The translations under genes were made by a program, and so were the position numbers. Shown piece after piece: positions 1 through 9,385 of a DNA stretch of 64,000 bases. The stretch's first letter is position 1, and every line of letters begins with the position of its first letter. Source of the stretch: Deltaproteobacteria bacterium (lineage in GTDB: Bacteria > Myxococcota_A > Polyangia > Polyangiales > JADJMO01); the NCBI GenBank assembly GCA_016182965.1, contig JACPFM010000014.1, positions 44,914 to 108,913 on the forward strand, read 5' to 3'. A model generated the notes under the pieces. That model worked only from the letters and a program-made list of their open reading frames with translations. It did no database searches and was not told the DNA's origin.

Positions 1-1878
1 CTCGTGCGTCGGCTCCTTGCTCCGTACGCCCTCGCTGCGAACGGCCTCGCCGTTTCGCGCCGCGGACGCGTCTTTGCGGATCGCCTTGGCGACCGTGCCG
101 CGCGGGTGCTCGTAGAAGCATGCGTCGTCGGGCCTCGGTCGCCCGTCGTCAGCAGGTCTTCGCAGGTCCGTAGCGCCGTGCCTCACGCTCACCTGCTTGC
201 GATCGCCCGAAGGCTGCAACGGCGGCCCGGACGTGCTGACGACTGACGACTGACGACTGACGACTTGGACGACTGACGACTGACGACTGACGACTTGTGT
301 GGGCTCGATCCCCACGAACCGATCGCACAGCGCGGCGAGCGCGTTGCCCTGGTCGACCGAGAGGCCGAGCACGCGCGCGACGTCCTTGGCCGCCGCGCGG
401 GGCTGGAACGTGTGCACCGCCGCGACCATCGCCGCGTGACCGCGCCCGTACCGCTGGTAGACGTACTGCAGGAGCTCCTCGCGGCGCTCGTGCTCGATGT
501 CGAGATCGATGTCCGGCGGCTCCGCGCGCCCTTCGGAGAGGAACCGCTCGAAGAGCATCTCGCGGCCGATCGGATCGATCGCGGTGATGCCGAGGCAGTA
601 GCAGATGGCGCTGTTCGCCGCGCTGCCGCGCCCCTGCACGAGGATCTTGCGCTCCTTCGCGGCGCGCACGACGTCGTAGAGGATCAGGAAGTAGCCGGCG
701 AACTTCAGCTTGCGCACGAGCTCGAGCTCGTGGCGGAGCTGCGCGTGGACGCGATCGGCCAGCGGAAACCGCGCCGCGACGTCGCGCCCCTCGACGGGAG
801 AGGAGTCTGGAGTCGAGGGTCTAGGGTCTAGAGTCTGGTCGTGCTCTAGACCCTGGACGCTGGACTCTGGACCAAACGCGTACGGATACCGCACGCGCGC
901 GCCCTCCCACGTCAGCCGCTCCAGCGCCTCGTCGGCCGTCTCGCGGCAGCCGGCGACGGAGAGATCGGGAAAGCAGGGCAGGGGCGCGACGAGATCGCGC
1001 TTCAGGTGGAACGCGCAGCGCTCGGCGATCGCCAGCGACGCGCGGACGAGCTCCGGGTGGCGGCGAAAACGCTGGCGCATCTCGGCCGGCGTGCGCAGGT
1101 GACGCTCGGCGTTCGGGAACAGCCGATCGCCCGCGTCGTCGATGGTGCACTGGTGCTTGATGCACCGGAGCACGTCCTCGACGGGCTTGGCCGCTCGGGT
1201 GACGTGATGCACGTGGTTGGTCGCGACCACGCCGTGGCCGACGCCGTCGTCGGCGGTGCGCCCGAGGCGCCGGGCGATGCCGAGCGTCGTCTTCGCCGCG
1301 AGGCGCTCCTCGGGCAGCGCGTGGTCCTGCACCTCGAACACCCAGTCGTCGCCGAACATGTCGAGCCACGGACGCGCGAGCCGGACCCCCTCGTCGACGT
1401 CACCTGCGCGCAGCGCCGGTGCGAGCGGCCCTTCGAGGAACGCCGAGAGCGCGACGAGCCCCTTCGCGTGCGCGGCGACCTCGTCGGTGGTCACGTAGGG
1501 ACGACCGCGAGGTCTTCCGAAGCGCCCGATGCTGATCAGCGTCGAGAGGTTCGCCCACCCCTCGGCGTCCTTCGCGAGGAGCACGAGCCCGAACAGATCC
1601 TCGCCGACCGCCCAACCGGTCCCTTCGCGGCGCGCGCCGACGCGCCCCTGATCGAACAGCGGCGTGGTGCGGACGGTGAGCTCCGCCCCGAAGATCGGTC
1701 GCAGCCCGCACTTGTCCGACGCCTCGACGAACCGGACCAACCCGCCGACGTCGTCGCGGTCGGTGATCGCGAGCGCCTCGTACCCGAGATCGCCGGCGCG
1801 CTCGGCGAGCTGCTCGGGGAGCGAGGCTCCTTCGAGGAAGGTGAACGCGCTGTGGGCGTGCAGCTCGACGTACGCCAT
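1..1878 (-). CDS. dnaE2: Error-prone DNA polymerase, DnaE2/ImuC type (partial, runs off the left edge)
   Basis: C-family polymerase alpha subunit of the translesion type, which acts with ImuA/ImuB in damage-induced mutagenesis. The ATG at 1878 opens directly into a PHP domain (residues 2-14 read AYVELHAHSAFTF). QGRGSAANSAICYCLG follows near residue 413 and PDIDLDIEHERRE near 455, with the two Asp of the first catalytic motif. This spacing and wording fit DnaE2 better than replicative DnaE. Two repeats lie inside the frame: a 24-codon palindrome (residues 336-359), after which homology resumes, and a heptamer tract (about residues 528-548). After the second, about 79 codons stay open to the edge but look unlike any DnaE. 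The gene may therefore carry a larger insertion or be broken outside the window. imuA and imuB are not visible here. Confidence 0.85.
   Translation of the reverse strand, partial: MAYVELHAHSAFTFLEGASLPEQLAERAGDLGYEALAITDRDDVGGLVRFVEASDKCGLRPIFGAELTVRTTPLFDQGRVGARREGTGWAVGEDLFGLVLLAKDAEGWANLSTLISIGRFGRPRGRPYVTTDEVAAHAKGLVALSAFLEGPLAPALRAGDVDEGVRLARPWLDMFGDDWVFEVQDHALPEERLAAKTTLGIARRLGRTADDGVGHGVVATNHVHHVTRAAKPVEDVLRCIKHQCTIDDAGDRLFPNAERHLRTPAEMRQRFRRHPELVRASLAIAERCAFHLKRDLVAPLPCFPDLSVAGCRETADEALERLTWEGARVRYPYAFGPESSVQGLEHDQTLDPRPSTPDSSPVEGRDVAARFPLADRVHAQLRHELELVRKLKFAGYFLILYDVVRAAKERKILVQGRGSAANSAICYCLGITAIDPIGREMLFERFLSEGRAEPPDIDLDIEHERREELLQYVYQRYGRGHAAMVAAVHTFQPRAAAKDVARVLGLSVDQGNALAALCDRFVGIEPTQVVSRQSSVVQVVSRQSSVVSTSGPPLQPSGDRKQVSVRHGATDLRRPADDGRPRPDDACFYEHPRGTVAKAIRKDASAARNGEAVRSEGVRSKEPTHE
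237..296. repeat. Family A heptamer tract (TGACGAC) inside the dnaE2 frame
   Basis: Two consecutive 30-bp blocks, each about four TGACGAC units ending in TT. On the dnaE2 strand the frame is open and encodes a ten-residue repeat, [10 protein letters not shown], twice. The orientation is that of a right-hand arm as seen in the intergenic cassettes, so the left-hand partner may lie beyond the window edge. Confidence 0.9.
802..873. repeat. Family C palindrome inserted in frame in dnaE2
   Basis: Imperfect inverted repeat of 72 bp. The left arm contains GGAGTCTGGAGTC and GGTCTAGAGTC; the right arm contains CTCTAGACCCTGGAC and GGACTCTGGACC. It is exactly 24 codons and starts and ends on codon boundaries of dnaE2 (residues 336-359). 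It sits just before the segment reading RVHAQLRHELELV, where the family normally has a loop between the PHP and polymerase parts. Confidence 0.88.
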
Positions 1879-2025
1879 GGGCCGGTCTGGACAAGTGTTC
1901 AGCCCACAGGCAGGGTGACGCAATCCCTCCGGTTTTCCGTGTGTCCAGACGAAATGCACGGGTTTTCCACAGGCGTGCCCTCCCGTGCGTTGACGAACGG
2001 GCTGGGGCGGCGCGACGCTCGAGTC

Positions 2026-2682
2026 GTGCGCCTCCTCGCCCCACTCGCGGCCGCCGTCCTCGCCCTCTCGTCCAGCGCCGCCGCCGCTCCGCCCGAGCCG
2101 CGCCGCCCCGCCGAGATCTTCGTCGGCCTCGGCACCGGCAACGCCGTCTGCGACAAGGAGAAGCCAGACAGCGACTGCGCGGTCGACAAGGCCGGGGCGG
2201 CCGTCTCGCTCGGCGGCGCGTGGCGCTTCCACCGGCATTGGGCCGTCGGCCTCGAGCTCGCGATCTGGGGCTACAACGTCCGCGACTCGTGGAAGGGCAA
2301 GCTCGCCGACGCAGCCACCGACGTGAGCATCTCGTCCAGCTACGTCGCGCCGTTCGCCCGCTGGTACTGGTTCGGCAAGGGCTCGGCCGATGCCTACCTG
2401 CAGCTCGGCCTCGGGCTCTCCGGCGTGAAGGCGACGGCCAAGAACGCCGGCGGCGAGTACGAGGGGAACTGGAGCGGCGTCGCGGTGCCGATCGGCATCG
2501 GCGCCGAGTGGTACGTCACGCGCTGGCTGCGCCTCGGGCCGCAGGCGCTCGCGTACCTCCATCGATCGACGCGCGTCTGCGAGACGGCCAACGGCCGGGA
2601 AACCTGCCGCGACGCCGGCAAGGACGAGGCGCTGCTCGCCTGGCGCATCCTCGTGTTGAGCGCGACGGTCACGTTCGGTTGA
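2026..2682 (+). CDS. Secreted outer-membrane beta-barrel-like protein
   Basis: About 218 residues. A GTG at 2026 gives a clean signal peptide (VRLLAPLAAAVLALSSSAAA, then APPEP); an in-frame ATG at 1954 would add a charged, non-signal leader. The mature part alternates short amphipathic strands with Gly turns (FVGLGTGNAV, VSLGGAWRFHRHWAVGLELA, AYLQLGLGLSGV) and ends with LSATVTFG, as in small porin-like barrels. Four Cys in two pairs (C..D..C near the N-terminus, C..C near the end) could form loop disulphides. It is divergent from dnaE2 across about 150 bp. The specific function is unknown. Confidence 0.6.
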   Translation: MRLLAPLAAAVLALSSSAAAAPPEPRRPAEIFVGLGTGNAVCDKEKPDSDCAVDKAGAAVSLGGAWRFHRHWAVGLELAIWGYNVRDSWKGKLADAATDVSISSSYVAPFARWYWFGKGSADAYLQLGLGLSGVKATAKNAGGEYEGNWSGVAVPIGIGAEWYVTRWLRLGPQALAYLHRSTRVCETANGRETCRDAGKDEALLAWRILVLSATVTFG

Positions 2683-2740
2683 GCCACGTTCACGGTCGCG
2701 ATTCGGACGCTCTCCGCGCCCGAGGTGGGCGCAGGCGCTC

Positions 2741-2846
2741 GGTCCTCAGTCGTGGTCGTCAGTCATCAGCCCCGAGAAAGAAGCGGGTAACACCGCTGTC
2801 CCATCTCGACCTGACGACTGACGACTGACGACTGATGACCCGGTCC
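2741..2846. repeat. Family A inverted-repeat cassette between the barrel gene and parC
   Basis: Left arm at 2741-2769 (GGTCCTCAGTCGTGG, then GTCGTCAGTCATCAG). Right arm at 2811-2846 (four TGACGAC-type units, then TGATGACCCGGTCC). About 40 bp lie between the arms. The rest of the 285-bp gap (2683-2967) holds nothing else I recognise. Confidence 0.8.
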
Positions 2847-2967
2847 TCGCGAGCAGCGACATGGCGGGTGTCCGAGACCGCGAGCGCTGCCCTTGTCCCG
2901 GAACCGCGGGTTTTCTGCTGCTAGACCTTGACGGCCGTTCAGGCCGTGCACTAGGCATCCGGGTCAC

Positions 2968-5388
2968 GTGGCACGCCAAACTACGCCCAGACTGCCGCCT
3001 TCGGTTCCCCCGCCCCCGCCGAGCGCCGAGACTCCGCTCGCCCTCGAGGCGCGCACCCGGTACCTGAACTACGCGCTCTCGGTCATCACGTCGCGCGCGC
3101 TCCCCGACGTGCGCGACGGCCTGAAGCCGGTGCAGCGCCGCATCCTGCTGACGATGCGCAAGGATCTCGGCCTCACGCCCGACGCCAAGTACCGCAAGAG
3201 CGCGAAGATCGTCGGCGACGTGATGGGCAACTACCACCCGCACGGCGACGTCGCGATCTACGACGCGATGGTCCGGCTCGCGCAGCCGTGGGTGATGCGC
3301 GTGCCGCTCGTCGACGGGCAGGGCAACTTCGGCTCGCCAGACGGCGACTCGGCGGCCGCCTACCGCTACACCGAGGCGAAGCTCCAGGCCGCCGCCCTCG
3401 AGCTGCTCGACGAGCTCCCGCGCAACACCGTCGCCTGGCGCCCGAGCTACGACGGCACCCGCAGCGAGCCGGTCGTCCTGCCCGCGCGGTTCCCGAACCT
3501 GCTGGTCAACGGCTCGCAGGGCATCGCCGTCGGCATGGCCACGAGCATCCCGCCGCACAACCTCGGCGAGGTCGTCGACGCGTGCGTCGAGCAGATCAAG
3601 GCGGGCAAGGAGCCCCTCCCGATCAAGACGCTGATCCGAATCATCAAGGGGCCCGACTTCCCCACCGGCGGCCAGCTCTTCGCGTCGCGCGTCGACCTCA
3701 CCAACGTCTACGAGACGGGGCAGGGCACCCTCAAGCTGCGCGGCGAGCACAAGGTCGAAGAGAAGAAGGGCGGCGCGCCGCAGATCGTGATCACCTCGCT
3801 GCCCTACGGCGTCGTCCGCGGGCAGCTGGTCGAGAAGATCGCCGAGATCATCGTCGGCCGGAAGCTCGCCGCGCTCACCGACGTCCGCGACGAGTCGACG
3901 AGCGAGGTGCGCCTCGTCCTCGAGCTGAAGAAGGGCACCGATCCGGCCCTGGTGATGGCGTACCTCTACAAGAACACGCCGCTCCAGACGACGGTCCCCA
4001 TCAACATGACGTGCCTGGTGCCCGCGCCGGTCGAGCGGCCGAAGCAGCCGCCCCTCTCTCCTGGAAGTCCGATGATGCCCGAGGTGCCGGAGGAGAACAC
4101 GCCGGCCGCGCCCGAGCGCCTGTCGCTCGCGATGATGATCCGGCACTTCCTCGACTTCCGCATGCTCACCGTCGAGCGGCGGCTCGCGTTCGATCTGGCG
4201 CAGCTGAACAAGCGGATCCACGTCCTCGAGGGCTTCGAGGTCATCTTCGACGCGCTCGACGAGACGATCCGCATCATCCGCAGGAGCGACGGCAAGGCCG
4301 ACGCCGCGCAGAAGCTGATGACCCGCTTCGAGCTGAGCGAGGAGCAGGTCGACGCGATCCTCGAGCTGCGCCTCTATCGGCTCGCCAAGCTCGAGATCCT
4401 CGTCATCCGCAAGGAGCTCGAGGAGAAGCGCAAGGAGGCGAAGACGCTCGAAGGGCTCGTCAAGAGCGAGGTGCGGCGCTGGGCGCTCATCCGCGACGAG
4501 CTCGTGGCGCTCAAGGCGAAGTACGCCGACAAGCGCCGCACCAAGGTCATCGGCTCGACCGACGAGCCGGAGTTCGCGGCCGAGGACTTCATCGTCGCCG
4601 AGGACGCGAACGTGATCCTCACCCAGCAGGGCTGGCTCAAGCGCGTCCGAGAGGTGAAGGATCTGTCGCAGACGCGCGTCCGCGACGGCGACGCGGTCCT
4701 CGGGGCGGTCGCCGGGTCCACGCGCTCGGCGGTCGCGCTCTTCTCGAACCTCGGCGCCTGCTACGTCATGCGCATCAACGACGTGCCGGCGACGACCGGC
4801 TACGGCGAGCCGGCGCAGAAGTTCTTCAAGATGGGCGACGGCGAGAAGATCGTCTCCATCATGTCGTTCGACCCGCGCGTGCAAGACATCCCGGCGCCGC
4901 CCGAGGACGGCTCCGAGCCGCAGCCGCCCTTCGCGATCGCGGTCACCCGCGGCGGTCTCTCGTTCCGCTTCTCCTTGTCGCCGCACCGCGATCCATCCAC
5001 CCGCGCCGGCCGCAAGTACTGCCGCCTCAACGAGAGTGACGAGGTGGTGTTCGTCAGCGTCGTCGGGCCGAAGGACTCGGTCATGGTCGCCACGAGCGAC
5101 GGCCACGCCCTCGGCGTGAAGGTCGACGAGATCGCGCTCGTCTCCGGCGTCGCGAAGGGCGCGATGCTCATCAAGCTCGACGAGGGCGCGAAGGTCCTCG
5201 GCGCGGTCCTCGCGCTCGGCGCGCGCGACGTCATCGTCGCCGAGACGCCGAAGGGCAAGGCCCACGACATCACCTTGCAGTCGGTGCTCGGCCGTCGCGC
5301 CGCCGCCGGCACGCTGCTCGCGCGCCGCGACGGGTTCGCCCGCGTCGTGGCGCCGCCGCCGCAGCTCCCCTCTCTCGAGCCCAACTGA
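2968..5388 (+). CDS. parC: DNA topoisomerase IV subunit A
   Basis: 806 residues from a GTG. Type IIA breakage-reunion subunit: cuts and passes duplex DNA to decatenate chromosomes. The N-terminal domain reads [10 protein letters not shown] at 31-40, then [17 protein letters not shown]. The quinolone-determining segment has GNYHPHGD at 88-94, and the active-site Tyr is Y134 in [12 protein letters not shown] proline-rich leader of about 20 residues precedes the fold. The C-terminal propeller is short and has no GyrA box (QRRGGKG), which together with the ParE-type partner favours Topo IV over gyrase. It is followed after 17 bp by parE, an operon in the order parC-parE. Confidence 0.92.
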   Translation: MARQTTPRLPPSVPPPPPSAETPLALEARTRYLNYALSVITSRALPDVRDGLKPVQRRILLTMRKDLGLTPDAKYRKSAKIVGDVMGNYHPHGDVAIYDAMVRLAQPWVMRVPLVDGQGNFGSPDGDSAAAYRYTEAKLQAAALELLDELPRNTVAWRPSYDGTRSEPVVLPARFPNLLVNGSQGIAVGMATSIPPHNLGEVVDACVEQIKAGKEPLPIKTLIRIIKGPDFPTGGQLFASRVDLTNVYETGQGTLKLRGEHKVEEKKGGAPQIVITSLPYGVVRGQLVEKIAEIIVGRKLAALTDVRDESTSEVRLVLELKKGTDPALVMAYLYKNTPLQTTVPINMTCLVPAPVERPKQPPLSPGSPMMPEVPEENTPAAPERLSLAMMIRHFLDFRMLTVERRLAFDLAQLNKRIHVLEGFEVIFDALDETIRIIRRSDGKADAAQKLMTRFELSEEQVDAILELRLYRLAKLEILVIRKELEEKRKEAKTLEGLVKSEVRRWALIRDELVALKAKYADKRRTKVIGSTDEPEFAAEDFIVAEDANVILTQQGWLKRVREVKDLSQTRVRDGDAVLGAVAGSTRSAVALFSNLGACYVMRINDVPATTGYGEPAQKFFKMGDGEKIVSIMSFDPRVQDIPAPPEDGSEPQPPFAIAVTRGGLSFRFSLSPHRDPSTRAGRKYCRLNESDEVVFVSVVGPKDSVMVATSDGHALGVKVDEIALVSGVAKGAMLIKLDEGAKVLGAVLALGARDVIVAETPKGKAHDITLQSVLGRRAAAGTLLARRDGFARVVAPPPQLPSLEPN

Positions 5389-5405
5389 GTCGAATCGAGG
5401 AAGAC

Positions 5406-7331
5406 ATGGCCACGCAGTATTCAGCCAAGGACATCGAGGTCCTCGAGGGGCTCGAGCCGGTCCGCAAGCGCCCCGCGATGTACATCGGCGGCACCGACTC
5501 GCACGGCTACCACCACTTGCTCTGGGAGATCGTCGACAACGCGATCGACGAGGCCATCAACGGCCACGCCAAGCGCATCGAGATCCACCTCGACAAAGAC
5601 CACCAGGGCGCGGCGGTGTTCGACGACGGCCGCGGCATCCCGGTCGACGTCCACCCGAAGTACAAGAAGCCGGCGCTCGAGATCATCCTCTGCACGCTGC
5701 ACGCGGGCGGCAAATTCTCGAGCGGCAACTACAAGGTCTCCGGCGGTCTGCACGGCGTCGGCTCCAGCGTCGTCAACGCGCTCAGCGAGCAGCTCGACAT
5801 CACCGTGTGGCGCGACGGGCAGGAGTACACGCAGAGCTTCTCGCGCGGCCTGCGCACCACGCCCCTGAAGAAGGGCGCGAAGGTCCGCAAGCGCGGCACG
5901 CTGGTGTACTTCCGCCCCGACCCGCAGATCTTCGGCAAGAACGGGTCCTTCGACGCGGAGCTGGTGCGCGAGCGCCTCGAGGCGAAGGCGTACCTGCACG
6001 GTGGCCTCGTGGTCCGCTTCGTCGACAAGGGCGCCGGCACCGACGAGACCTTCGTCCACCCGAACGGCGTCGCCGACTACCTGCCGATCCTGGTATCGCG
6101 CCGGGGCAAGGCGACGTCGCACTCGAACGTGTTCTTCACCTCGAAAGAGACGCAGGACGATCCGCCGCTCCGCCTCGAGATCGCCCTGCAGTGGACCGAA
6201 TCGACCGACGAGGTCGTCCGCGGCTACGTCAACGGCATCCCGACCTCGAGCGGCGGCACGCACGTCAACGGCGTGCTCACCGCCGTCGTCCGCGCGGTGC
6301 GCGGCTTCATCGAGACCAAGAACCTCACCCCGCGCGGCGTCACCCTGACCGCGGAGGACATCCGCGAGGGCCTCGTCGCGCTGCTCAGCGTGTACGTCGC
6401 CGCCCCGCAGTTCCAGGGCCAGACCAAGGACCGCCTCAACAACCCCGAGGTCGCTGGTCAAGTCGAGTCGCTCGTGCGCCCCGCGCTCGAACAGTGGCTG
6501 CTCGAGAACGGCACCACCGGCGAGCAGATCGTCATGCGCGCCATCCTCGCCGCGCGCGCACGCGAGGCGCGTCGAGAGGCGACGCAGCAGGTCGTGCGCA
6601 AGGGCGCGGTCTCGCACCGGCTCAACCTCCCCGGCAAGCTGGCCGACTGCTCGTCGACCGATCCGGGCGAGAGCGAGCTGTTCATCGTCGAGGGCGACAG
6701 CGCAGGCGGCTCCGCCAAGCAGGGGCGCGATCGCCGCACGCAGGCGATCCTCCCGCTGCGCGGCAAGGTGCTGAACGCCGAGCAGGCGTCGGCGTCGAAG
6801 GTCCTCAACAACAAGGAGCTCCAGGACATCGTCCAGGCGCTCGGGTGCGGGTTCGGCCAGAGCTTCGATCTGACCAAGCTCCGCTACGGCAAGATCTTCC
6901 TCCTGATGGACGCCGACAGCGACGGTCACCACATCGCGACGCTGCTGCTCACGTTCTTCTACCGGCAGCTGCCCGGCCTCGTGCGCGGCGGTCACGTGTA
7001 CCTGGCCATGCCGCCGCTGTTCCGCGTCGACGCCGGCAAAGAGACGTACTGGGCGCTCGACGAGCGCGATCGCGACAAGATCCTCGCCGGTCTCCCGAAG
7101 AACGTGAAGCCCGAGACCACGCGGTTCAAGGGTCTCGGCGAGATGCCCGCCGAGCAGCTCAAGGCGACGACGCTCGATCCGAAGCGCCGCCGCGCCCTGC
7201 GTGTCGTGGTCGACAGCGAGATCGAGACCGACCGCGTGCTCAACGAGCTGATGGGCAAGGACGCACAGGCGCGCTTCAAGTTCATCATGGAGCGCGCGCG
7301 CGAGACGGACGTCGGGGAGCTCGACGTCTGA
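5406..7331 (+). CDS. parE: DNA topoisomerase IV subunit B
   Basis: 641 residues with a good ribosome-binding site (GAGG at 5397-5400). It is the ATPase subunit paired with the upstream ParC. The GHKL ATP site shows [10 protein letters not shown] at 41-50, DDGRGIP near 73 and [15 protein letters not shown]. The TOPRIM part has [16 protein letters not shown] near 428 and [13 protein letters not shown] near 501. The DSDG-HIATLL wording is that of ParE, whereas GyrB usually has DVDGAHI. The tail carries the family motif [13 protein letters not shown]. Length is typical for ParE. Confidence 0.93.
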   Translation: MATQYSAKDIEVLEGLEPVRKRPAMYIGGTDSHGYHHLLWEIVDNAIDEAINGHAKRIEIHLDKDHQGAAVFDDGRGIPVDVHPKYKKPALEIILCTLHAGGKFSSGNYKVSGGLHGVGSSVVNALSEQLDITVWRDGQEYTQSFSRGLRTTPLKKGAKVRKRGTLVYFRPDPQIFGKNGSFDAELVRERLEAKAYLHGGLVVRFVDKGAGTDETFVHPNGVADYLPILVSRRGKATSHSNVFFTSKETQDDPPLRLEIALQWTESTDEVVRGYVNGIPTSSGGTHVNGVLTAVVRAVRGFIETKNLTPRGVTLTAEDIREGLVALLSVYVAAPQFQGQTKDRLNNPEVAGQVESLVRPALEQWLLENGTTGEQIVMRAILAARAREARREATQQVVRKGAVSHRLNLPGKLADCSSTDPGESELFIVEGDSAGGSAKQGRDRRTQAILPLRGKVLNAEQASASKVLNNKELQDIVQALGCGFGQSFDLTKLRYGKIFLLMDADSDGHHIATLLLTFFYRQLPGLVRGGHVYLAMPPLFRVDAGKETYWALDERDRDKILAGLPKNVKPETTRFKGLGEMPAEQLKATTLDPKRRRALRVVVDSEIETDRVLNELMGKDAQARFKFIMERARETDVGELDV

Positions 7332-7349
7332 TCGCGTAAGCTCGGCGCC

Positions 7350-8132
7350 ATGCTCCATGTGACGCGGGAAGGTGCGGCGGAGATCTGGACGGTCGATCGG
7401 CCGGCGGCGGCCAACGCGATCGATCGGGTCACCGTCGACGCGCTGGCCCAGGCGCTCGCCGGCCTCGAGCGGGCGCTGGCCGAGGGCGGCGGCCCGCGCG
7501 GGCTGATCATCGCGTCGGCGCCGCGCGCGCCGGGGCTGCGCCCGGTGTTCCTCTCCGGCGCCGATCTCGGCGAGCTCGAGACGGTGGCCTCGCCCGACGC
7601 CGCCCGCGCGTTCTCCGCGCACATGACCGGGATCCTGCGGCAGGTCGAGCAGCTGCCGATCCTGGTGATCGCGGCGATCGCCGGCGACGTGTACGGCGGC
7701 GGCTGCGAGCTGATCACCGCGTGCGATCTGCGCATCGCCGAGCGCGGCATCCAGCTGTCGTTCCGTCAGGCGCGCATGGGGCTCTCGACGGGGTGGGGCG
7801 GGAGCACGCGCCTCGTGCACCTGGTCGGGCTCGGCGCGGCCAAGCGCCTGCTGCTCACCGGGCTTCCGTGCGAGGCCGACGAGGCGCTGCGGCTCGGGCT
7901 CGTCGACGAGCTGGTCGATCCCGGCGCTGCGCTCGGGCGGGCGAGGGACCTCGTCGCCGCCACCGCGCAGGGCGCCCGCGGCGCCGTCACGCGTCTCAAG
8001 CGCGGGCTCCACGATGCCGTCGTCCTCGAGCGCGACGCCTCGTACGCCCGCGAGCTCGATCGCTTCGTCGAGTCGTGGTCCAGCGACGAGCACCGCGCCG
8101 CCCTGGCTGCACGGCGTCAGAAGAAGGCGTAA
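7350..8132 (+). CDS. Enoyl-CoA hydratase/isomerase (crotonase) family protein
   Basis: 260 residues, ATG 18 bp after parE. Crotonase fold acting on acyl-CoA thioesters in the cytoplasm. Visible: an oxyanion-hole strand FLSGADLGELE near residue 68, and AGDVYGGGCELITACDLRIA near 111-130 with the first catalytic-type Glu. The second Glu of hydratases (QPE) is not seen. Instead the loop reads RQARMGLSTGWGGSTRL, closer to decarboxylase-like members such as ethylmalonyl-CoA decarboxylase. So it is probably not a canonical beta-oxidation hydratase; the substrate is unknown. The link to parCE is positional only. Confidence 0.8.
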   Translation: MLHVTREGAAEIWTVDRPAAANAIDRVTVDALAQALAGLERALAEGGGPRGLIIASAPRAPGLRPVFLSGADLGELETVASPDAARAFSAHMTGILRQVEQLPILVIAAIAGDVYGGGCELITACDLRIAERGIQLSFRQARMGLSTGWGGSTRLVHLVGLGAAKRLLLTGLPCEADEALRLGLVDELVDPGAALGRARDLVAATAQGARGAVTRLKRGLHDAVVLERDASYARELDRFVESWSSDEHRAALAARRQKKA

Positions 8133-8322
8133 GACGGGGTCGAAGGTCGAAGGCGGCGCTGCGCGCCGGCCAGTCGAAGGTCGAAGCGGCGCTCCGCGCC
8201 GGGAACGCGAGACGGGCGCTGCGCCCCGCGCGAGGCGCGCGCGGACTTACCGCGCCGATGGCAAGACGCCACAGCGTCATGCACGGCGACACGGCCTTCG
8301 ACCTTCGACCTTCGACCCCGTC
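8133..8322. repeat. Family B inverted-repeat cassette
   Basis: Begins at the base after the crotonase stop codon. Left arm 8133-8153 (GACGGGGTCGAAGGTCGAAG); right arm 8294-8322 (three CTTCGAC-type units ending in CCCCGTC), a near-perfect inverted match. A second left-type pair of GTCGAAG units lies at 8173-8187, preceded by a partly repeated CGGCGCT-CGCGCCGG spacer. The cassette lies between convergent genes. Confidence 0.85.
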
Positions 8323-8358
8323 CGCGCGAGCAGCATCAACCTGCGCGGAGCGACAGCG

Positions 8359-9294
8359 TCACTTCGTCCCCGCGTCGCCGCCCGCGCAGATGCCGTAGCC
8401 GGTCGGGATCGTCGGCACGCGCTGGCAGTAGCCGCCGGCCGGACACCCCGCGGCGCCCTCCGACTCGCGGCACAGCTTGCGGCAGCGACGTTCGACGGTG
8501 CCGAGGCACACGTACCCGCGATCGCACGGCTCCTCGTCGCAGAGCGCGTCGTCGCGGCCGCTGCCCGCGGGCACGCACGTCGTTCGACCGTCGTTCGTCA
8601 CGACCGTGCAGGTCGTGCCCTTGGCGCACTGCAGCTCGTCGTCGAGGAGCGTGCAGTTGTCGAGCTTCACCCAGACCGGCACGCGATCGCTCGGCCGCGC
8701 GGCGAGCGGCTGCGGCGAGCAGTAGTGCGTGGCGGCGGCGCCGGCGTCGGTGGTCGGTTGCGGCTCCGTCCACGTCTTGCAGCAGAAGCGGAGACAGCGA
8801 CCGAGGCCGGGCTCGCCGACGCAGGCGAGACCGGGCGCGCACTCGTCGTCGCTCGCGCAGAACTGCGACTCGATGACGGTGCCGGCCGGCGCGCACGCAG
8901 CGACGGTGCGGTTCTCGCGCTTCACCACTCGGCAGGCCATCGTGCTGCCGACGGTCGATCCGTCGCCCCCGCCGTCGGCCGAGGCCTCGCCGTCGGGCGT
9001 GTCGGCGGGGCCGGCGTCGGTCGGGAGCGGCGTGCAGATCGCCGCGACGTCCGGATCGCAGAAGCGCTCGTCGCCGCAGAGATCGACGAACGGCTTGGCG
9101 TCGTCGCCGACGTCGACCACCTGCACCTTGGTGTCACCGGAGGTCTCGTAGGGGCCGATCGCGTCGGTCGGATCCGCCGAGCCCTCGGCGTCGGCCGCGC
9201 AGCCGGTCGCGACCACGCCCGACGCCGACACGAGCGTCGCGGCGAGCACGACCGTGCCGACGGCGAGGAACGTGCGCGAGCGGAGAGAGCGCAT
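8359..9294 (-). CDS. Cys-rich secreted lipoprotein
   Basis: About 311 residues from the ATG at 9294 (MRSLRSRTFLAVGTVVLAAT); an upstream in-frame ATG at 9327 is less likely. The signal peptide ends in a lipobox (VVATGC, Cys near residue 32). The mature protein has an Asp/Gly/Ala linker rich in DAG and then about 20 Cys in pairs such as FCASDDECAPGLACVG, CRLCRES-like and CDEEPCDRGYVCLG. This knob-like pattern recurs in extracellular myxobacterial proteins of unknown function. It is convergent with the crotonase gene across a repeat cassette. I infer surface location; no enzymatic motif is visible. Confidence 0.7.
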   Translation of the reverse strand: MRSLRSRTFLAVGTVVLAATLVSASGVVATGCAADAEGSADPTDAIGPYETSGDTKVQVVDVGDDAKPFVDLCGDERFCDPDVAAICTPLPTDAGPADTPDGEASADGGGDGSTVGSTMACRVVKRENRTVAACAPAGTVIESQFCASDDECAPGLACVGEPGLGRCLRFCCKTWTEPQPTTDAGAAATHYCSPQPLAARPSDRVPVWVKLDNCTLLDDELQCAKGTTCTVVTNDGRTTCVPAGSGRDDALCDEEPCDRGYVCLGTVERRCRKLCRESEGAAGCPAGGYCQRVPTIPTGYGICAGGDAGTK

Positions 9295-9385
9295 GCGACG
9301 AGCGGATGGGAGCGAAAAACCTGCCAACCGCGTCCGACAGTCTGCCCGTACGGCGGCGTCGCGGCCAGATCGCCGCGAATCGACC

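Noticed and set aside
4..246. Small plus-strand frame of 80 codons at the left edge
   Set aside because: Lies inside the open polymerase frame on the minus strand, without a ribosome-binding site or known motif.
2746..5265. Long open frame opposite parC (839 codons, minus)
   Set aside because: Antisense shadow of a GC-rich gene: composition dominated by Arg, Glu, Asp and Leu, no domain, and parC is fully conserved on the other strand.
5421..8093. Long open frame opposite parE and the crotonase gene (890 codons)
   Set aside because: Spans two well-supported genes on the opposite strand; low-complexity composition typical of third-position GC shadowing.
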